A DNA stretch of 64,000 nucleotides from Cymodocea nodosa (Eukaryota > Streptophyta > Magnoliopsida > Alismatales > Cymodoceaceae), in the NCBI GenBank assembly GCA_036874045.1, contig CM072343.1:5662001-5726000 (forward strand). The letters are read 5' to 3'. Made by a program: the position numbers and the translations under genes. The number at the start of each line of letters is the position of its first letter. Within the stretch, counting starts at the first letter, position 1. Positions 22,618 to 34,401 of this stretch are shown here, one piece after another. The notes below the pieces were generated by a model. That model saw only the letters and a list, made by a program, of their open reading frames with translations. It was not told the origin of the DNA and searched no databases.

Positions 22618-25600
22618 CTAAGTAAAGCTCGAGTAGTCCTCTACTCTGACTTCTTCTATAATTCCAAAGGAACTTTTGGGTATTTTTAGAATAAGTCTAA
22701 GTCTTTGTCCATTTACTTTAAATATATTCTGATTTTTAGGATTTTCAATCTAAAAAGCTCCATAAGGATAAATATTTCGAACTATGTAAGGTCTTACCCA
22801 TCTAGATTTTAATTTTCCTAGATGGTTATGGAGTCTAACCATATAAAGATATACTTCTTGTCCTATTTCAAAGCTTTTTGGAATAATTTTCCTATCATGC
22901 TAGAATTTCATTTTCTCTTTTACTCTTACAGTCTTTGAATAAGCTTCATTTCTAAATTCTTCTAATTCAATTAATTGCATTTTCCTATTTTCAGAAGCTT
23001 GATTTAAATTAGTGTTCAGAGTTTTTAATGCCCAATAAGCTTTATGTTCTATTTCAACTGGCAAATGACAACTTTTTCCATATACTAGCCTAAAAGGTGA
23101 CATACCTAAGCTTGTCTTATAAGCAGTTCTATTAGCCCAAAGTGCATCTATCAATCTATTAGCCCAATCCATTCTAGTAGGATTTACTACTTTTTCTAAG
23201 ATTAACTTAATTTGTTTGTAAGCACTTTCTACTTATCCACTTGTTTGCAGATGATATGATGTTGCAATTTTGTGGTTTACTCCATATTTCTTCATTAAGG
23301 CTTCAAAACTTCTATTACAGAAATGAGTTCCTCTATCACTGATAATAGCTTTAGGTATTCCAAATCTGGCAAATATATTGGTTCTTATAAATTGTATTAC
23401 CACTTTGTTGTCATTAGCTTTTGTAGGAATAACTTCTATCCATTTAGATACATAATCCACCCCCAACAATATGTAATTAAATTGATTAGACATAGGAAAT
23501 GGACCCATAAAATCTATTCCCCACACATCAAAGATTTCAACCTCAACAATAGGATTAAGAGGCATCATATTCCTCTTTGTTATTCTTCCAATTTGTTGAC
23601 ATCTTAAACAACTTAAGCAATATTTATGAGCATCTTTGAATAGTGTTGGCCAATAAAACCCACATTGCAGAATTTTTGTAGTAGTTTTCCCTAAGCCAAA
23701 ATGCCCTCCACAAGCTTAGCCATGATAGAAAGACAATATGCTCTGATATTCAGTTTCTGGAACACACCTCCTTAAAACCAGATCAGGACATTTCTTAAAT
23801 AAGTATGGGTCTTCCCAATAGTAATATTTTACTCTTGAGAAAAACAATTTCTTATCCTATCTATTCCAATCCTTAGGTGTTAAACCAGTAACTAAGTAAT
23901 TAACTATGTCTGCATACCAAGGTATTGAGTTGATGGTCATTAATTGTTCATCTGGAAAATTATCCTTAATTTCAATATTTGATTTTTCTATTTGTAATCT
24001 TGATAAATGATCTGCTACTACATTCTCACAACCTTTTTTATCTTTAATTTCTAGATCAAATTCTTGTAATAATAATATCTATCGGATCAATCTAGGCTTA
24101 GTCTCTTTTTTTGCTATTAGATGTTTTAACGCTACATGATCCATGTATACTATTACTTTAGCTCCAATCAGATATGATCTAAACTTTTCCAAGGCAAACA
24201 CAATATCTAATAGTTCTTTTTCAGTAGTTGTGTAATTAACTTGAGCATCATTTAAGGTTTTGCTTGCATAATGAATCACTCTAGGAGATTTTTCTATCTT
24301 CTGTCCCAACACTGCTCCTACAGCAAAATTAGATGCATCACACATTAATTCAAATGGATGGCTCCAATCAAGTGCTTGAATTAGAGGAGTTGAAATTAAG
24401 CTAGTTTTAAGTCTAAAAAATGCTTCCTTGCAATTTTTATCAAAGTTGAATGGGACATTTTTTAATAGATTAGTTAAAGGTCTAGCTATTTTGCTAAAGT
24501 CTTTAATAAATCTTCTATAAAAACTAGCATGTCCTAGAAATGATCTAATATCTTTTACTGATTTAGGTTCTAGTAGATTAGAAATTACTTCTATTTTAGC
24601 TTTATCTACTTCCAACCCTTTCTTAGAAACAACATGCCCTAAGACTATTCCCTGTTTAACCATGAAGTGACATTTTTCCCAATTTAAAACTAGATTTTTT
24701 TCCGCACAGTGTTTTAATATTTGGTCTAAATTTTTTAAACAAACTTCATATGAGTTCCCATATACAGTAAAATCATCCATAAATATTTCTAAAAAATCTT
24801 TAGTCATTCCAGTAAATATGCCTTGCATACACCTTTGAAAGGTAGCTGGTGCATTGCATAATCCGAATGGCATTCTCTTAAAAGCATAAGTTCCATTAGG
24901 ATAGGTGAAAGTTGTTTTCTCTTGATCCTCTAATGCTATTGGAATTTGATTATAACCTAAATACCCATCTAGGAAACAAAATATTCTTGCCCTGCTAATC
25001 TTTCCAGCATTTGATCTATAAAAGGTAAGGAAAAATGATCTTTCCTAGTCACACCATTCATCTTTCTATAGTCTATACATACTCTCCAGCCTGATTGAAT
25101 TCTAGTAGGTATCAAGTCTTGACTTTCATTCCTAATAAGTGTTAATCTTGATTTCTTGGGAACTACATGAATTGGGCTAACCCACGAGCTATCAGAAATC
25201 GCATAAATTATGTCATTATCTAACCATTTCACTATTTCCTTCCTGACTATTTCTTTAAGATTTGGATTTAATCTCCTCTCAAGAATTCTAATAGGTTTAG
25301 CATTCTCTTCTAAATATATGTGGTGATAACATAAAGTTGAACTTAACCCTTTTATATTAGTCATAGTCCATCCTATTGCTTCTTTATAACTTTTTACTAT
25401 ATCTTTTAATTTAGCTATTTGATCCTCTTTTAAATCTGAAGCAATAATGATTGGACAGGTTTGTTTATCTTCCAGAAATATATAGGTTAATTCAAGAGGT
25501 AAAGGTTTTAATTCTAAATGTTGCCCATCAAAAGCTAGAACTCCTAATTGAACATCATCCTTTTCTAAATTAATTTCTTCCAGATCTCCTTCTATATTTA

Positions 25601-27247
25601 TGCTTTCACTTACCTCTAAAGTTTCAGAATTGATTTGCCTATTTAATTCTTCTTGAATCACATCATCTAACATATCTCCTTCATCCTCTAAAAAGTCTAT
25701 GGTATGTAAGGACATTTCTAACTCCTCAAACCTTTCTGGTTTGAAAATATTTAGTTGAGTATCCTTAGTACCATATGCTAACTTCATTACTCCAGTTTTA
25801 CAATTTATAACAGCCCCTGATGTCGCTAAAGATGACCTTCCCAAAATTAAAGATGTATCACTATTTTATGCTTAATTTGCTGGGAATCCAAAATTACAAT
25901 ATCAATAGGATATATAAAGTTTTTGATTTTAATTAAGACATCCTCTATTTTTCCTCTAGGGTATCTTATACTTCTATCAGCTAATTGAATAACCGTACAA
26001 GAAGGAGTTAAGCCTTCTAATCCTAAGGATGCAAATATATCACTTGGCATAACATTTATACCTACACCTAAGTCTATTAAGGTTCTTTCTAGAATGGTAT
26101 TTCCTATGGTGCATGATATAACAGGGATTCCAGGATCAGATAACTTTTTAAGAATTTGTGGCAGAAATAGGGAACTACTTTGCTCAACTTAAAAGACCTT
26201 TCTAAGAACCTTTTGCTCTTTTTTCTTAGTACACCAATCCTTTAGAAATTTAGCACAAGGTGGTATTTTCTGCAATAGATCTAACAAAGGAATGTTAACT
26301 TGTCCTTTTCCAAAAATTTCTCTGATTTTTTCTTGTTTTTCAGGTATTGTTTGTTGTAATCTTTCAGGATAGGGTGCTAAAGATTGTGTTTTAAAAGATT
26401 CTTTTTCTTTCGTTTGATTTGTTTGATCATTTTTAGTCTCATTAGTAGAATCAGATTGTTCTTCATTGATTTCTAGATTTTTGACTATTACATTTTCATT
26501 ATCATTTTGTTTTTTACTCTTATCCACCTTCATATTATTTTCATTTTGAGTTCTTGATGGTATATCAGTTCCAGATCTTAATGTTACACATACATCTTCC
26601 AGATTTTCGTTACTCTCATGATGTTTTTGTATATCATTTTCGTGATTATGATCTTCAATTGTTTTTAGTTTTAAAGTGCATTCTTTAAATTCTCTTGCAT
26701 TAATATTTTCTTTTTGTTGTATATTTTGCAAATTATGCAGATCTATAACATTATAATTTTCATTATCCTGTTGCATAACTTTTGTTTTCATTATATATTC
26801 GTCGAATGCTTTTAGTTTTCTTTCTCGATCATCTAATCTCATTGCATTCAATTTTTAATCAATTTTCATTATGGTTTTTTCAGTTTCGTAAATTATATCC
26901 ATTTTAGGTTCTAAATATGCTTCCTTATAGTTTAATTGGTTTACTCCTTATTGCTGACACATAAAATATTCTAGTTTGTCTAGGTTTTGCTCTATACTAT
27001 GCTCCAGTTTGTCATACCTATCCCAAAGTTTAGTGTCTCTCAACATATTACACATTTTATACTGACCATCAGTTGGGTAAACTATAGGATTCTCATACTC
27101 AACTCTATTATATTGAGGATAATTCATTTGTTGTTCATGAGATCTAGCCATCTGCAAACAGTCAGAAATGTCGTGACATTCAGAATTGTAGAATTCACAT
27201 ATGCTAACTACAGGTTTCAGAAATCTTTAAGCATAAGCATATGCCAT
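22618..27247 (-). pseudogene. pol: Gypsy A zinc knuckle-protease-RT-RNase H-integrase
   Basis: Starts MAYAYA at 27247, about 75 bases after the PBS. First comes CEFCNSECHD, a knuckle whose His-side glycine is changed (in D it reads CEFCNSEGHDISDC, CX2CX4HX4C). A long charged spacer follows, then an aspartic protease with a conserved D-L-G-A-G type site (about 26065). RT runs about 25400-24600, with WRVCIDYRKMN, MPFGLCNAPATFQRCM and FMDDFTVYG (about 24780). RNase H has [18 protein letters not shown]. The integrase zinc motif is near 23690-23600, the core has GIDFMGPF and IISDRGTHF, and the C-terminus ends at the TAG at 22618. RT wording is clearly Athila-like. Breaks include a TAA at codon 7, frameshifts near 25846 and 24960, and several stops. 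Confidence 0.9.
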
Positions 27248-27323
27248 ATTCTCAATTACAGAAGAAAACACACAACACTCTAGCTATTAAAACAAAACAG
27301 CTCTAACAATTGCTTGTATGAAT

Positions 27324-27341
27324 TCCCCAGCAACGGCGCCA
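27324..27341 (-). promoter_or_regulatory. Primer binding site of gypsy A (tRNA-Asp)
   Basis: Reads TGGCGCCGTTGCTGGGGA on the minus strand, 17 of 18 bases complementary to the 3' end of plant tRNA-Asp, seven bases inside the LTR end. Confidence 0.9.
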
Positions 27342-27348
27342 GAAAACT

Positions 27349-29386
27349 TGTTTGGATCTCCAGCATGACACTAGAAAACTTGATTGGTTACCTAGCAATG
27401 CGCTAGAAAAACTTGGATTTGTTAACTTCTGTTTTTACTTAGTTAATTTATCTTTATGCCTATTCCTTTTTATAAGTAAACAAACAACCTTTCACACAAA
27501 TTAGATATTAATTCCAATTTGTATTTTAACTGCAAGTGCACAGTGTCTATTGTATTAGTGTGTAAGTACAAGCCGATCCCATAAGGAATTGCTTAAGAAT
27601 TGCAAACTGTTCCGTTTTTAACAATCAAATTTGTATATTCAACAAGCTCTCTGTTGAGTTATAGTTAACTCAACGGACTAAGTACATTGAGTTATGACTA
27701 ACTCAACAGACTAACCTCGTGGACTTAAATTAACTCCACGAGTCTGCCTTTCCTATTTAATACTGATATTTACAAAGGAATTCAGCAAACCATTGGGTGG
27801 TTCCATAGATTGTAAATAACATCAATTAAGCTCTTTAATGTTAGTAAACACTGGATTTATCATTAAGCATACTAACATTCAGATAATTCAAACAATAACC
27901 ATTAAAATCTTTAAGTCTTTTGAACGATCCAATTTTAGTAAACTGTAAAACTAAAACAAACATAAAACAATCACAACACTAACAAAGATAACATTAATCA
28001 CGATACAAAACAAACAATACAACACTCAAATACAAAATATAAACACAGATAAGTTGTTTTTGGTATTTTTGTTTTGATATGAGCATGGAAATGGGCGAAA
28101 GGTGAAATGTAAAGTAATCTCAATCGATAGTAAATACTTCCGTCACTACATGCGACGTGATTACACCATTGAAAATTAAACCACTTACAATTCTGTCTCC
28201 TCTCCCTATAGAATCGCGAGTCCAGAATTGCAAAATGATCTCCTCTTCAGCTTATAGGCATTAACCTGAAACCAATGCTAGAAGCTTTACGATCTCCTAA
28301 GATATGAGTCGGCACTTGGTGAAAATGGCTTCCCTTCCTATGATGCGATCACTCCTCATAGTGGTTGTCATGCACTGTGTTTGACTCGGAATCGACCCGA
28401 CATCAGGAAAGTATCATCACAGACCTCCGATTGTTGGTGATTGTGGTGGTGGTGGAGATGGTTGGTGTGGTACTTCAGAGAATTGCCGACGCTGCCTACA
28501 GAAAGCTCGATGATCTTCCTCTGCACACACTGGCCACACCCATCAATCACACACCTGCTACTTTTTTTCTTCTTTTCTTTTATATTTCTTTAGTGGTAAC
28601 TGCTTCTGCTTGAATGATCGGTTGGATTTCCTTCATTCATATCAACGACGATGATTTCTTCTTTCTTCGACAAGTGAATTCCTACGTGATACGTGCGATC
28701 GTGGTTTTTTTCTTCCAACTGTCCTATTTTTGCAACCACTACAGTGGCATATTAGAAAATAAATGGTCCGTGGAATTACAGATAACTCAACGGACTTACT
28801 TCGTTGATTTAACTATAAAACACGTGCATAAATTTAACTATCTGATGCCTAGATGTATTTCAGATAGTTACAGATTACTCACCGATATATAACTTAAGTC
28901 AATCTTCTAGATCACGACACGTGTCATTAGTAGTTTTATAATAAAGAAATATTTCAAAGAGTTATAAGTCTAACTATCCGATGCCTAAATGCATTTCGGA
29001 TAGTTAGAGATAACTCACCGAAAGTCCACTTAAGTCATGCATTATGGTTTCGACACGTGTACTTCAGGAAATAATAAAATATTCTTTTAAAACATAGTTG
29101 TTTAGTAATTTAAACATAACTGTCTGGTACATGTTTGGTATGTTAAACATAACTGTTTGAAATAACAGAAAATTTGGATACTTAAGAATTTCTCAGCCTG
29201 CAATTTACTGACAATTCAGAAATGTACTAAATTAACATTAATTCACTGGAATTATGCAGATTCTTTCATTAAAGTATATAATAGTACAATTATAACATAA
29301 TGGTTTAATTCTCATATGATAAGCTAAATATTATGCAATTAACCATCATTTAACCGTTAATATTATGCACTTTTTCATTCTAAACA
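27349..29386 (-). repeat. 5' LTR of gypsy A
   Basis: 2038 bp, TG...CA ends, matching the 3' LTR at 12301-14381. It contains repeated AACTATCCGAAATGCAT-type palindromic units, GACACGTGTC boxes (about 28915 and 29052), and GTTGAGTTA inverted repeats near its inner end (about 27650-27720). Confidence 0.9.
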
Positions 29387-29391
29387 CACGT
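29387..29391. repeat. Target site duplication of gypsy A (right)
   Basis: CACGT, identical to 11644-11648. C LTR sequence resumes directly after it. Confidence 0.9.
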
Positions 29392-30715
29392 ATCACACAG
29401 GAATTCACTTGTGGAAGGGAGAAGAAATCACCATCGTTGATATGAATGAAGGAAATCCAACCGATCATCTAAGCAGAAGTAGTTACCACTAAAGAAATAT
29501 AAAAGAAAAGGAGAAAAGATGAAGAAGTGTGTGTGTGCAGAGGAGGACAAACTGAGCTATCTACAGGCAACGTCGGAAGTTCCCTGAAGTTCCACACCAA
29601 CCATCACCACCACCACCATAATCACCAACCATCAGAGGTCTGTGAGGATACTTTCTTGATGTCAGGTCAATTCTGAGCCAAACATAGTGCCTGACAACCA
29701 CTGTGAGGAGTGATCGCGTCGAGGGAAGGGAAGCCATTTTCACTAAGCATCGACTCATATCTCAGGAGATCGTAAAGCTTCTAGCCTTGGTTTTGGGTTG
29801 ATGCCAGTATGCTGAAGAGGAGATCATCTTGCAATTTTAGACTCGCGATTCTATAGGGAGAGGAGGCAGAATTGTAAGTGATTAAGTTTTCAGTGGTGTA
29901 ATCATGTAGCATGTAGTGATGGAAGTATTTACTGTCGATAGAGAATTTTTACATTTCACCTTTCGCCCATTTTCATGAACATCTTAAAACAAAAATACCA
30001 AAAACAACAACTTATCTGTGTTTGTATTTTGTATTTAAGTGTTGTGTTGTATTGTTTGTTTTGTATCGTGATTAAAGTTATCATTGTTAGTATTGTGAAT
30101 GTTTTATGTTTGTTTGATTTAGAAAATAGATAATAGTTTTACTATTTACTGAAATTGATTCGTTCAAAATACTTAAAGATTTTAATGGTTACTATTTGAA
30201 ATATCTGAATGTTAGTATGGCTTAATGATAAATCTAATGTTCACTAACATTAAAGAGCTTAATTAATGTTATTTACAATCTGTGGAACCGCCCAATGGTT
30301 GGCCGAATTCCTTTGTAAATAACAGTATTAAACTGGAAATATAGACTTGTGGAGTTAACTTAAGTCTACGAGATTAGTCTGTTGTGTTAACTGTAACTCA
30401 ATGGAGTGATTACTGAACACATTAAGTATAATAAAAAACGGAACAGTACATAATTCTCAATCAATTCTCTATGGGATCGACCTGTACTTGCACACAAATA
30501 CAATATACAGTATGCACTTGCAGTTAAAATACAAATTGGAATTAATATCTAATTTGTGTGAAAGGTTGTTTGTTTACTTTTAAAAAGAAATTATTGATAT
30601 AAGCACAAGGATAAATTAACCAAGTAAAAATAGAAGTTAACAAATGCAAGTTTTCTAGCGATGTTACTTGTGAACTAAACAAGTTCTCTAGTGCCGCCTA
30701 AAGCTAACCCAAACA
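29392..30715 (+). repeat. 5' LTR of gypsy C, right part
   Basis: Continues the LTR interrupted at 11648, matching 35277-36604 of D. It ends CCAAACA at 30715, just before the PBS. With the left part the LTR is about 2.05 kb. Confidence 0.85.
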
Positions 30716-30723
30716 AGTTTTTC

Positions 30724-30741
30724 TAGCACCGTTGTCGGGGA
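30724..30741 (+). promoter_or_regulatory. Primer binding site of gypsy C (decayed tRNA-Asp)
   Basis: TAGCACCGTTGTCGGGGA, three mismatches to the tRNA-Asp consensus TGGCGCCGTTGCCGGGGA. Confidence 0.8.
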
Positions 30742-30820
30742 ATTGAGAAGCTAAGCAATTGTAAGAGCTATTTTGTTTTAATAACAAGAGTGTTGTGTGT
30801 TTTCTTCTATAATTGAGAAT

Positions 30821-31274
30821 ATGGCATATGCTTATGCTCAAAGATTTCTGAAACCTATAGTTAGCATATGTGAATTCTGCAATTCTAAAGGTCACGACAT
30901 TTCTGATTGCTTGAAACTTAGACGTTTGTAGATGGTTAGATCACATGAACAACAAATGAATTATCTTCAATATAATAGAGCCGAGTATGAGAATCCTATA
31001 GTTTACTCAACTGATGGTCAGTATACAATGTATAATATGTTGAGAGACATGGAAGTTTGGGATAGGTATGACAGACTGGAGCATAGTATAGAGCAAAACA
31101 TTGACAAACTAGAACACTTTATGTGTCAGCAATAAGAAGTCAACCAATTAAACTATAAGGAAGCATATTCAGAACCTAAAATGGATATCATTTATGAAAC
31201 TGAAAAAACCATAATGAAAATTGATCAAAAATTGAATGCAATGAGATTAGATGATTTGGAAAGAAAATTAAAAG
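30821..31274 (+). pseudogene. pol: Gypsy C first ORF, 5' part, cut by copia B
   Basis: Begins MAYAYAQRF like A and D and carries a clean knuckle CEFCNSKGHDISDC (CX2CX4HX4C), followed by the spacer with DRLEHSIEQN. TAG stops lie near 30929 and 31133. The frame is cut by copia B after AAAAG at 31270-31274 and resumes at 55371 with KALDEY. Confidence 0.85.
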
Positions 31275-33201
31275 TGTTAGGACCCTAATATTTTGTTAAT
31301 GCAAAAACCTATGTGAGGAAACCAAATTGTATTTCATAGATATGATAACTCAGCAAAATATCAGAAAGCAGACGAACAAATAGAGAAAGTTCCAGAAGAT
31401 ACTACATTGAGCTACAAGAAAATCAGACAGTTAGAAGAATAACTATTCGAAATTATAAAGCCTTCGGATAGTTATGAAAGGCAGTTGGTTGAATGATCAA
31501 AGAGTTAAGGAGTTAACTATCCGAAAGCAAAAGGAAAATCGGAAAGTTAGAAAGGCTAACTATCCGAAACTTAAGTCATTCAATTAACCACGTGCAGAAA
31601 TACAGAACGGAAGCTTAAAGGACTTTTCAGAGAGCTAGATAACTATCCGAGTTTTCTTTTCGGAGAGTTAGATAACTATTCAAGTTTTTCGGAGAGTTAC
31701 AGGTATAACTTTCTGGAACTTAAGTCATCTTATTACGCACGTGTAAAATGGAGAAGCCGGTAGTTAAAAGCTTAAAAGGAAAAATCAGAGAGTTAGATAA
31801 CTATCCTAAATTTCAAGAGAGTTTCGGTGAGTTACAGTTTAACTATCCGAAACTTAAGTCATTGAATTTTCCACGTATAGAATTCCAGACAAAAGCTCAT
31901 ATAAGTTTTCGGAGAGTTAGAAAGATAACTATCTGAAATTTCAAGAGAGTTTCGGTGAGTTACAGTTTAACTATCCGGAACTTAAGTTATTGAATTTACC
32001 ACGTGTAGAATTCCAGACAGAAGCTCAAATGGGTTTTTGGAGAGTTAGAAAGATAACTATCCGAAAAATGGGAAGTTTCGGTGAGTTACATTCTTAACTA
32101 TCCGAAACTTAAGTTATTCTTTTATGCACGTGCAAAATTGAAGAGATAGCTGTCGGAGGCTTAAAAGAAATTTTGAAGGGTTATAGTAGTTAACTATCCG
32201 AAAGTTAGGAGCTCTTTACGGTAAGTTAATATACAAGTCTCCGAACACTTGACATTTCACGTGAGCAACTTAAAATTCTCACGTGACACAAATAACAGGA
32301 TATGAGTAATGAATCGGTAAGTTATGGATGCATTTCGGCAAGTTATTTATATAACCATCCGAAAGTCAAAAATTATCGGAAGGTTACTTATTGAACATCA
32401 AATAGAACGGTAAGTTACCATATTTGGGACTGAAGTCAAATCAAGTACAGTAGAATACATTCGTTGAGGAGAAAATATGATCGTTGGATATTCAAGCATA
32501 AATACAAACAGATCATTCAATATTCAGTAGAGCAAAAAGTGTGAGATTTTAGATACCACTACATACAGAAATACGGTACACATTGCAGATCAATTATTGA
32601 TATAGAAGAAAGCTCAAATTCAGTTCAACAAAGAATTGATTGAATCTGGATTTATAAGAGGATTCTTAAAGCTCTCCATGTGCTGAAAGTCTGATCCAAG
32701 AAGGATCACTTAGTTTGTGGCTTCAACCTAAAAGCTACATTCAGTTGTTAGTTTGAGTTTCGACCTGAAAACTCAAGAGGTTGGTTTTCTGGAGTTTATA
32801 CCTAAAAGCTTCTAAGTATTGGTTTTCTGGAGTTTATACCTGAAAACTTCTGAGTGTTGGTTTTCTGGAGTTTATACCTGAAAACTTCTAAGTGTTGGTT
32901 TTCTAGAGTTTATACCTGAAAACTTCTGTGTGGTTGGTTCTTGCTTCGACCTGAAAGCAAGTGTGTAAGTGTTGAGACACTTAGTGAAGCTCAAGTGACC
33001 CTTGGGGGTGGACTAGCCGAGTTGGTGAACCACCTAAAATTCTCTTGTGTTTCTTACCTTTATTTCTGTTGTGCCTGATATTTTTATCTGATTATTACTT
33101 GTGCAAACTAATTAATCAAATTAGTTAGTAAAGTGAAAAATAGGCTTAAATTCACACTATTCTCCATTGACCCCCTCTAGTGAAGCCATTTATTCCTAAC
33201 A
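31275..33201 (+). repeat. 5' LTR of copia B
   Basis: 1927 bp from TGTTAGGACCC to CCTAACA, paired with 53468-55365. The first half is an array of GGAGAGTTAGATAACTATCC-type inverted repeats spaced by ACTTAAGTCA and CACGTG boxes (31440-32420). The second half holds the 38-bp repeats. By eye, the first ~200 bases differ from the 3' LTR at roughly one base in eleven. Confidence 0.9.
32780..32935 (+). repeat. 38-bp tandem repeats in copia B LTR
   Basis: About four units of the type GGTTTTCTGGAGTTTATACC followed by TGAAAACTTCTGAGTGTT. Each holds a small GTTTTC...GAAAAC inverted repeat. The 3' LTR (about 54945-55100) has the same array with substitutions. Related units are reversed in LTR F (10720-10860). 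Confidence 0.85.
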
Positions 33202-33203
33202 AT

Positions 33204-33215
33204 TGGTATCAGAGC
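33204..33215 (+). promoter_or_regulatory. Primer binding site of copia B (initiator Met tRNA)
   Basis: TGGTATCAGAGC, the usual plant copia primer site, two bases after the LTR end. Confidence 0.95.
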
Positions 33216-33253
33216 AGGTTGATCTCTTTTTATAGATTTAACCATCTGAGATC

Positions 33254-34401
33254 ATGGCATCTTTTCATAGAGAGGGTCAGAACATCCATCATCCTCCCTT
33301 GTTTGATGGTATTAACTATAATTACTGGAAAAATAGGATGGAGTGTTTCCTCAGAAGCTCAGATGTGAGGTTATGGAAAATGGTTGTTCTAGAAACACCT
33401 ATTCCACCTAGTCATGAGGATGACTGGACTGAGGAGGATGAAAGAATCATCCAAATGGATGCTCGAGGGTTGAATATTATCTATTGTGCCTTATCTGCTG
33501 AACAATTTAATAAAGTTTCAGCTTGTAAATCTACTCACGAGGCTTGGAACACTCTTCAAATAACCTTTGAAGGAACCAGCCAAGTGAAAGACACTAAAAT
33601 CAGCATTTTACTTAGAAAGCTTGAATTATTTAAAATGCTTAATGATGAACTATCACTGATATGTTTTCAAGATTCACTGAGATTATTAATGGCTTAAGAG
33701 GTTTGCAAAAGGAATTTTCTGTCCGTGAACAAGTGCAGAAAATCCTTAGAAGCTTAACTATGGAGTGGAAGCAAAAGTCCACATCAATACAAGATTCCAA
33801 AGACCTCAACAAATACTTAGTAGAGGATCTAATGGGCAATCTACTGGCCCATGAAGTTCAAATGAAAGAATGGAAAGATGAGGAAGGTAGTACTAAAAAG
33901 AAAACAGAAACAAAGAAAGAACTAGCCTTTCCATCAACACAGGAACTTCAAAGCTCGGATGATGATGAAGTTGTGCTATTGGCTAGAAAGTTCAGAAAAT
34001 GGATGAAGAAAAAGAACCAAGCCAGCACATCAAAAACTAATGCACCAATATGCTTTAAATGTAAGAAGTAGGGACATATACAACCTGATTGCCCACTACA
34101 ACAAGAAGAAGAAAAAGAAATGAAGAAGAAGAAGAGGAGCTACAAAAAGAAAATGACATTGAAGGCTACTTGGGATGACAGTAGTTCTTCTAGTAGCTCA
34201 TCTAGTTCAAATGAAGAGGTACTAGTAAACGTGTGCTATAGAGTACAAGAGGTATGTTCCACTTCATCTCAAAGTGATTCTGATGTAGACAATGATAATC
34301 TAGATGTAAATATTCTTTTGTCTACTGTTGATAGTTTATATGCTAAATGCAAAAAATATAAAAAGGAAATTAAGCATTTAACTACATGTTTAAAAGAAGC
34401 A
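33254..34401 (+). pseudogene. gag: Copia B gag, part before the D insertion
   Basis: Starts MASFHREGQN at 33254. Residues about 15-60 (FDGINYNYWKNRMECFLRS) are the DUF4219/UBN2-type N-terminal part of copia gag. ISILLRKLELFKM and SRFTEIINGLRGL continue the UBN2 fold. A single-base loss near 33657 shifts the frame. CFKCKK-stop-GHIQPDC (34051-34092) is a zinc knuckle (CX2CX4HX4C) with a TAG inside it. Ser-rich and acidic sequence follows. Gypsy D interrupts the ORF at the AAGCA site 34397-34401, and the frame continues at 51558. Confidence 0.9.
34397..34401. repeat. Target site duplication of gypsy D (left)
   Basis: AAGCA, repeated at 51553-51557 on the far side of D. Both lie in the copia B gag frame. 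Confidence 0.95.

Larger units (their letters stand above)
11649..29386 (-). mobile_element. Gypsy element A (Athila-type, F-box-carrying)
   Basis: Complete minus-strand element between CACGT duplications. Read from right to left: 5' LTR (29386-27349), tRNA-Asp PBS (27341-27324), pol (27247-22618), extra ORF (22041-19822), gag capsid ORF (18701-17514), F-box ORF (17327-16192), first PPT (15735-15717), non-coding module (15560-14550), second PPT (14394-14382), 3' LTR (14381-12301 plus a duplicated stub). Placing gag after pol is not the usual Athila order, and gypsy D has the same plan. All ORFs contain stops or frameshifts. Confidence 0.9.

Noticed and set aside
30821-31135. Zinc-knuckle ORF with KLEHFMCQQ as a host CCHC protein
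   Set aside because: It follows an LTR and PBS directly, and the same frame continues into protease and RT in A and D.
32780-32935. Regular 38-bp repeats as a CRISPR-like array
   Set aside because: Direct tandem units without unique spacers, within an LTR, in a plant genome.
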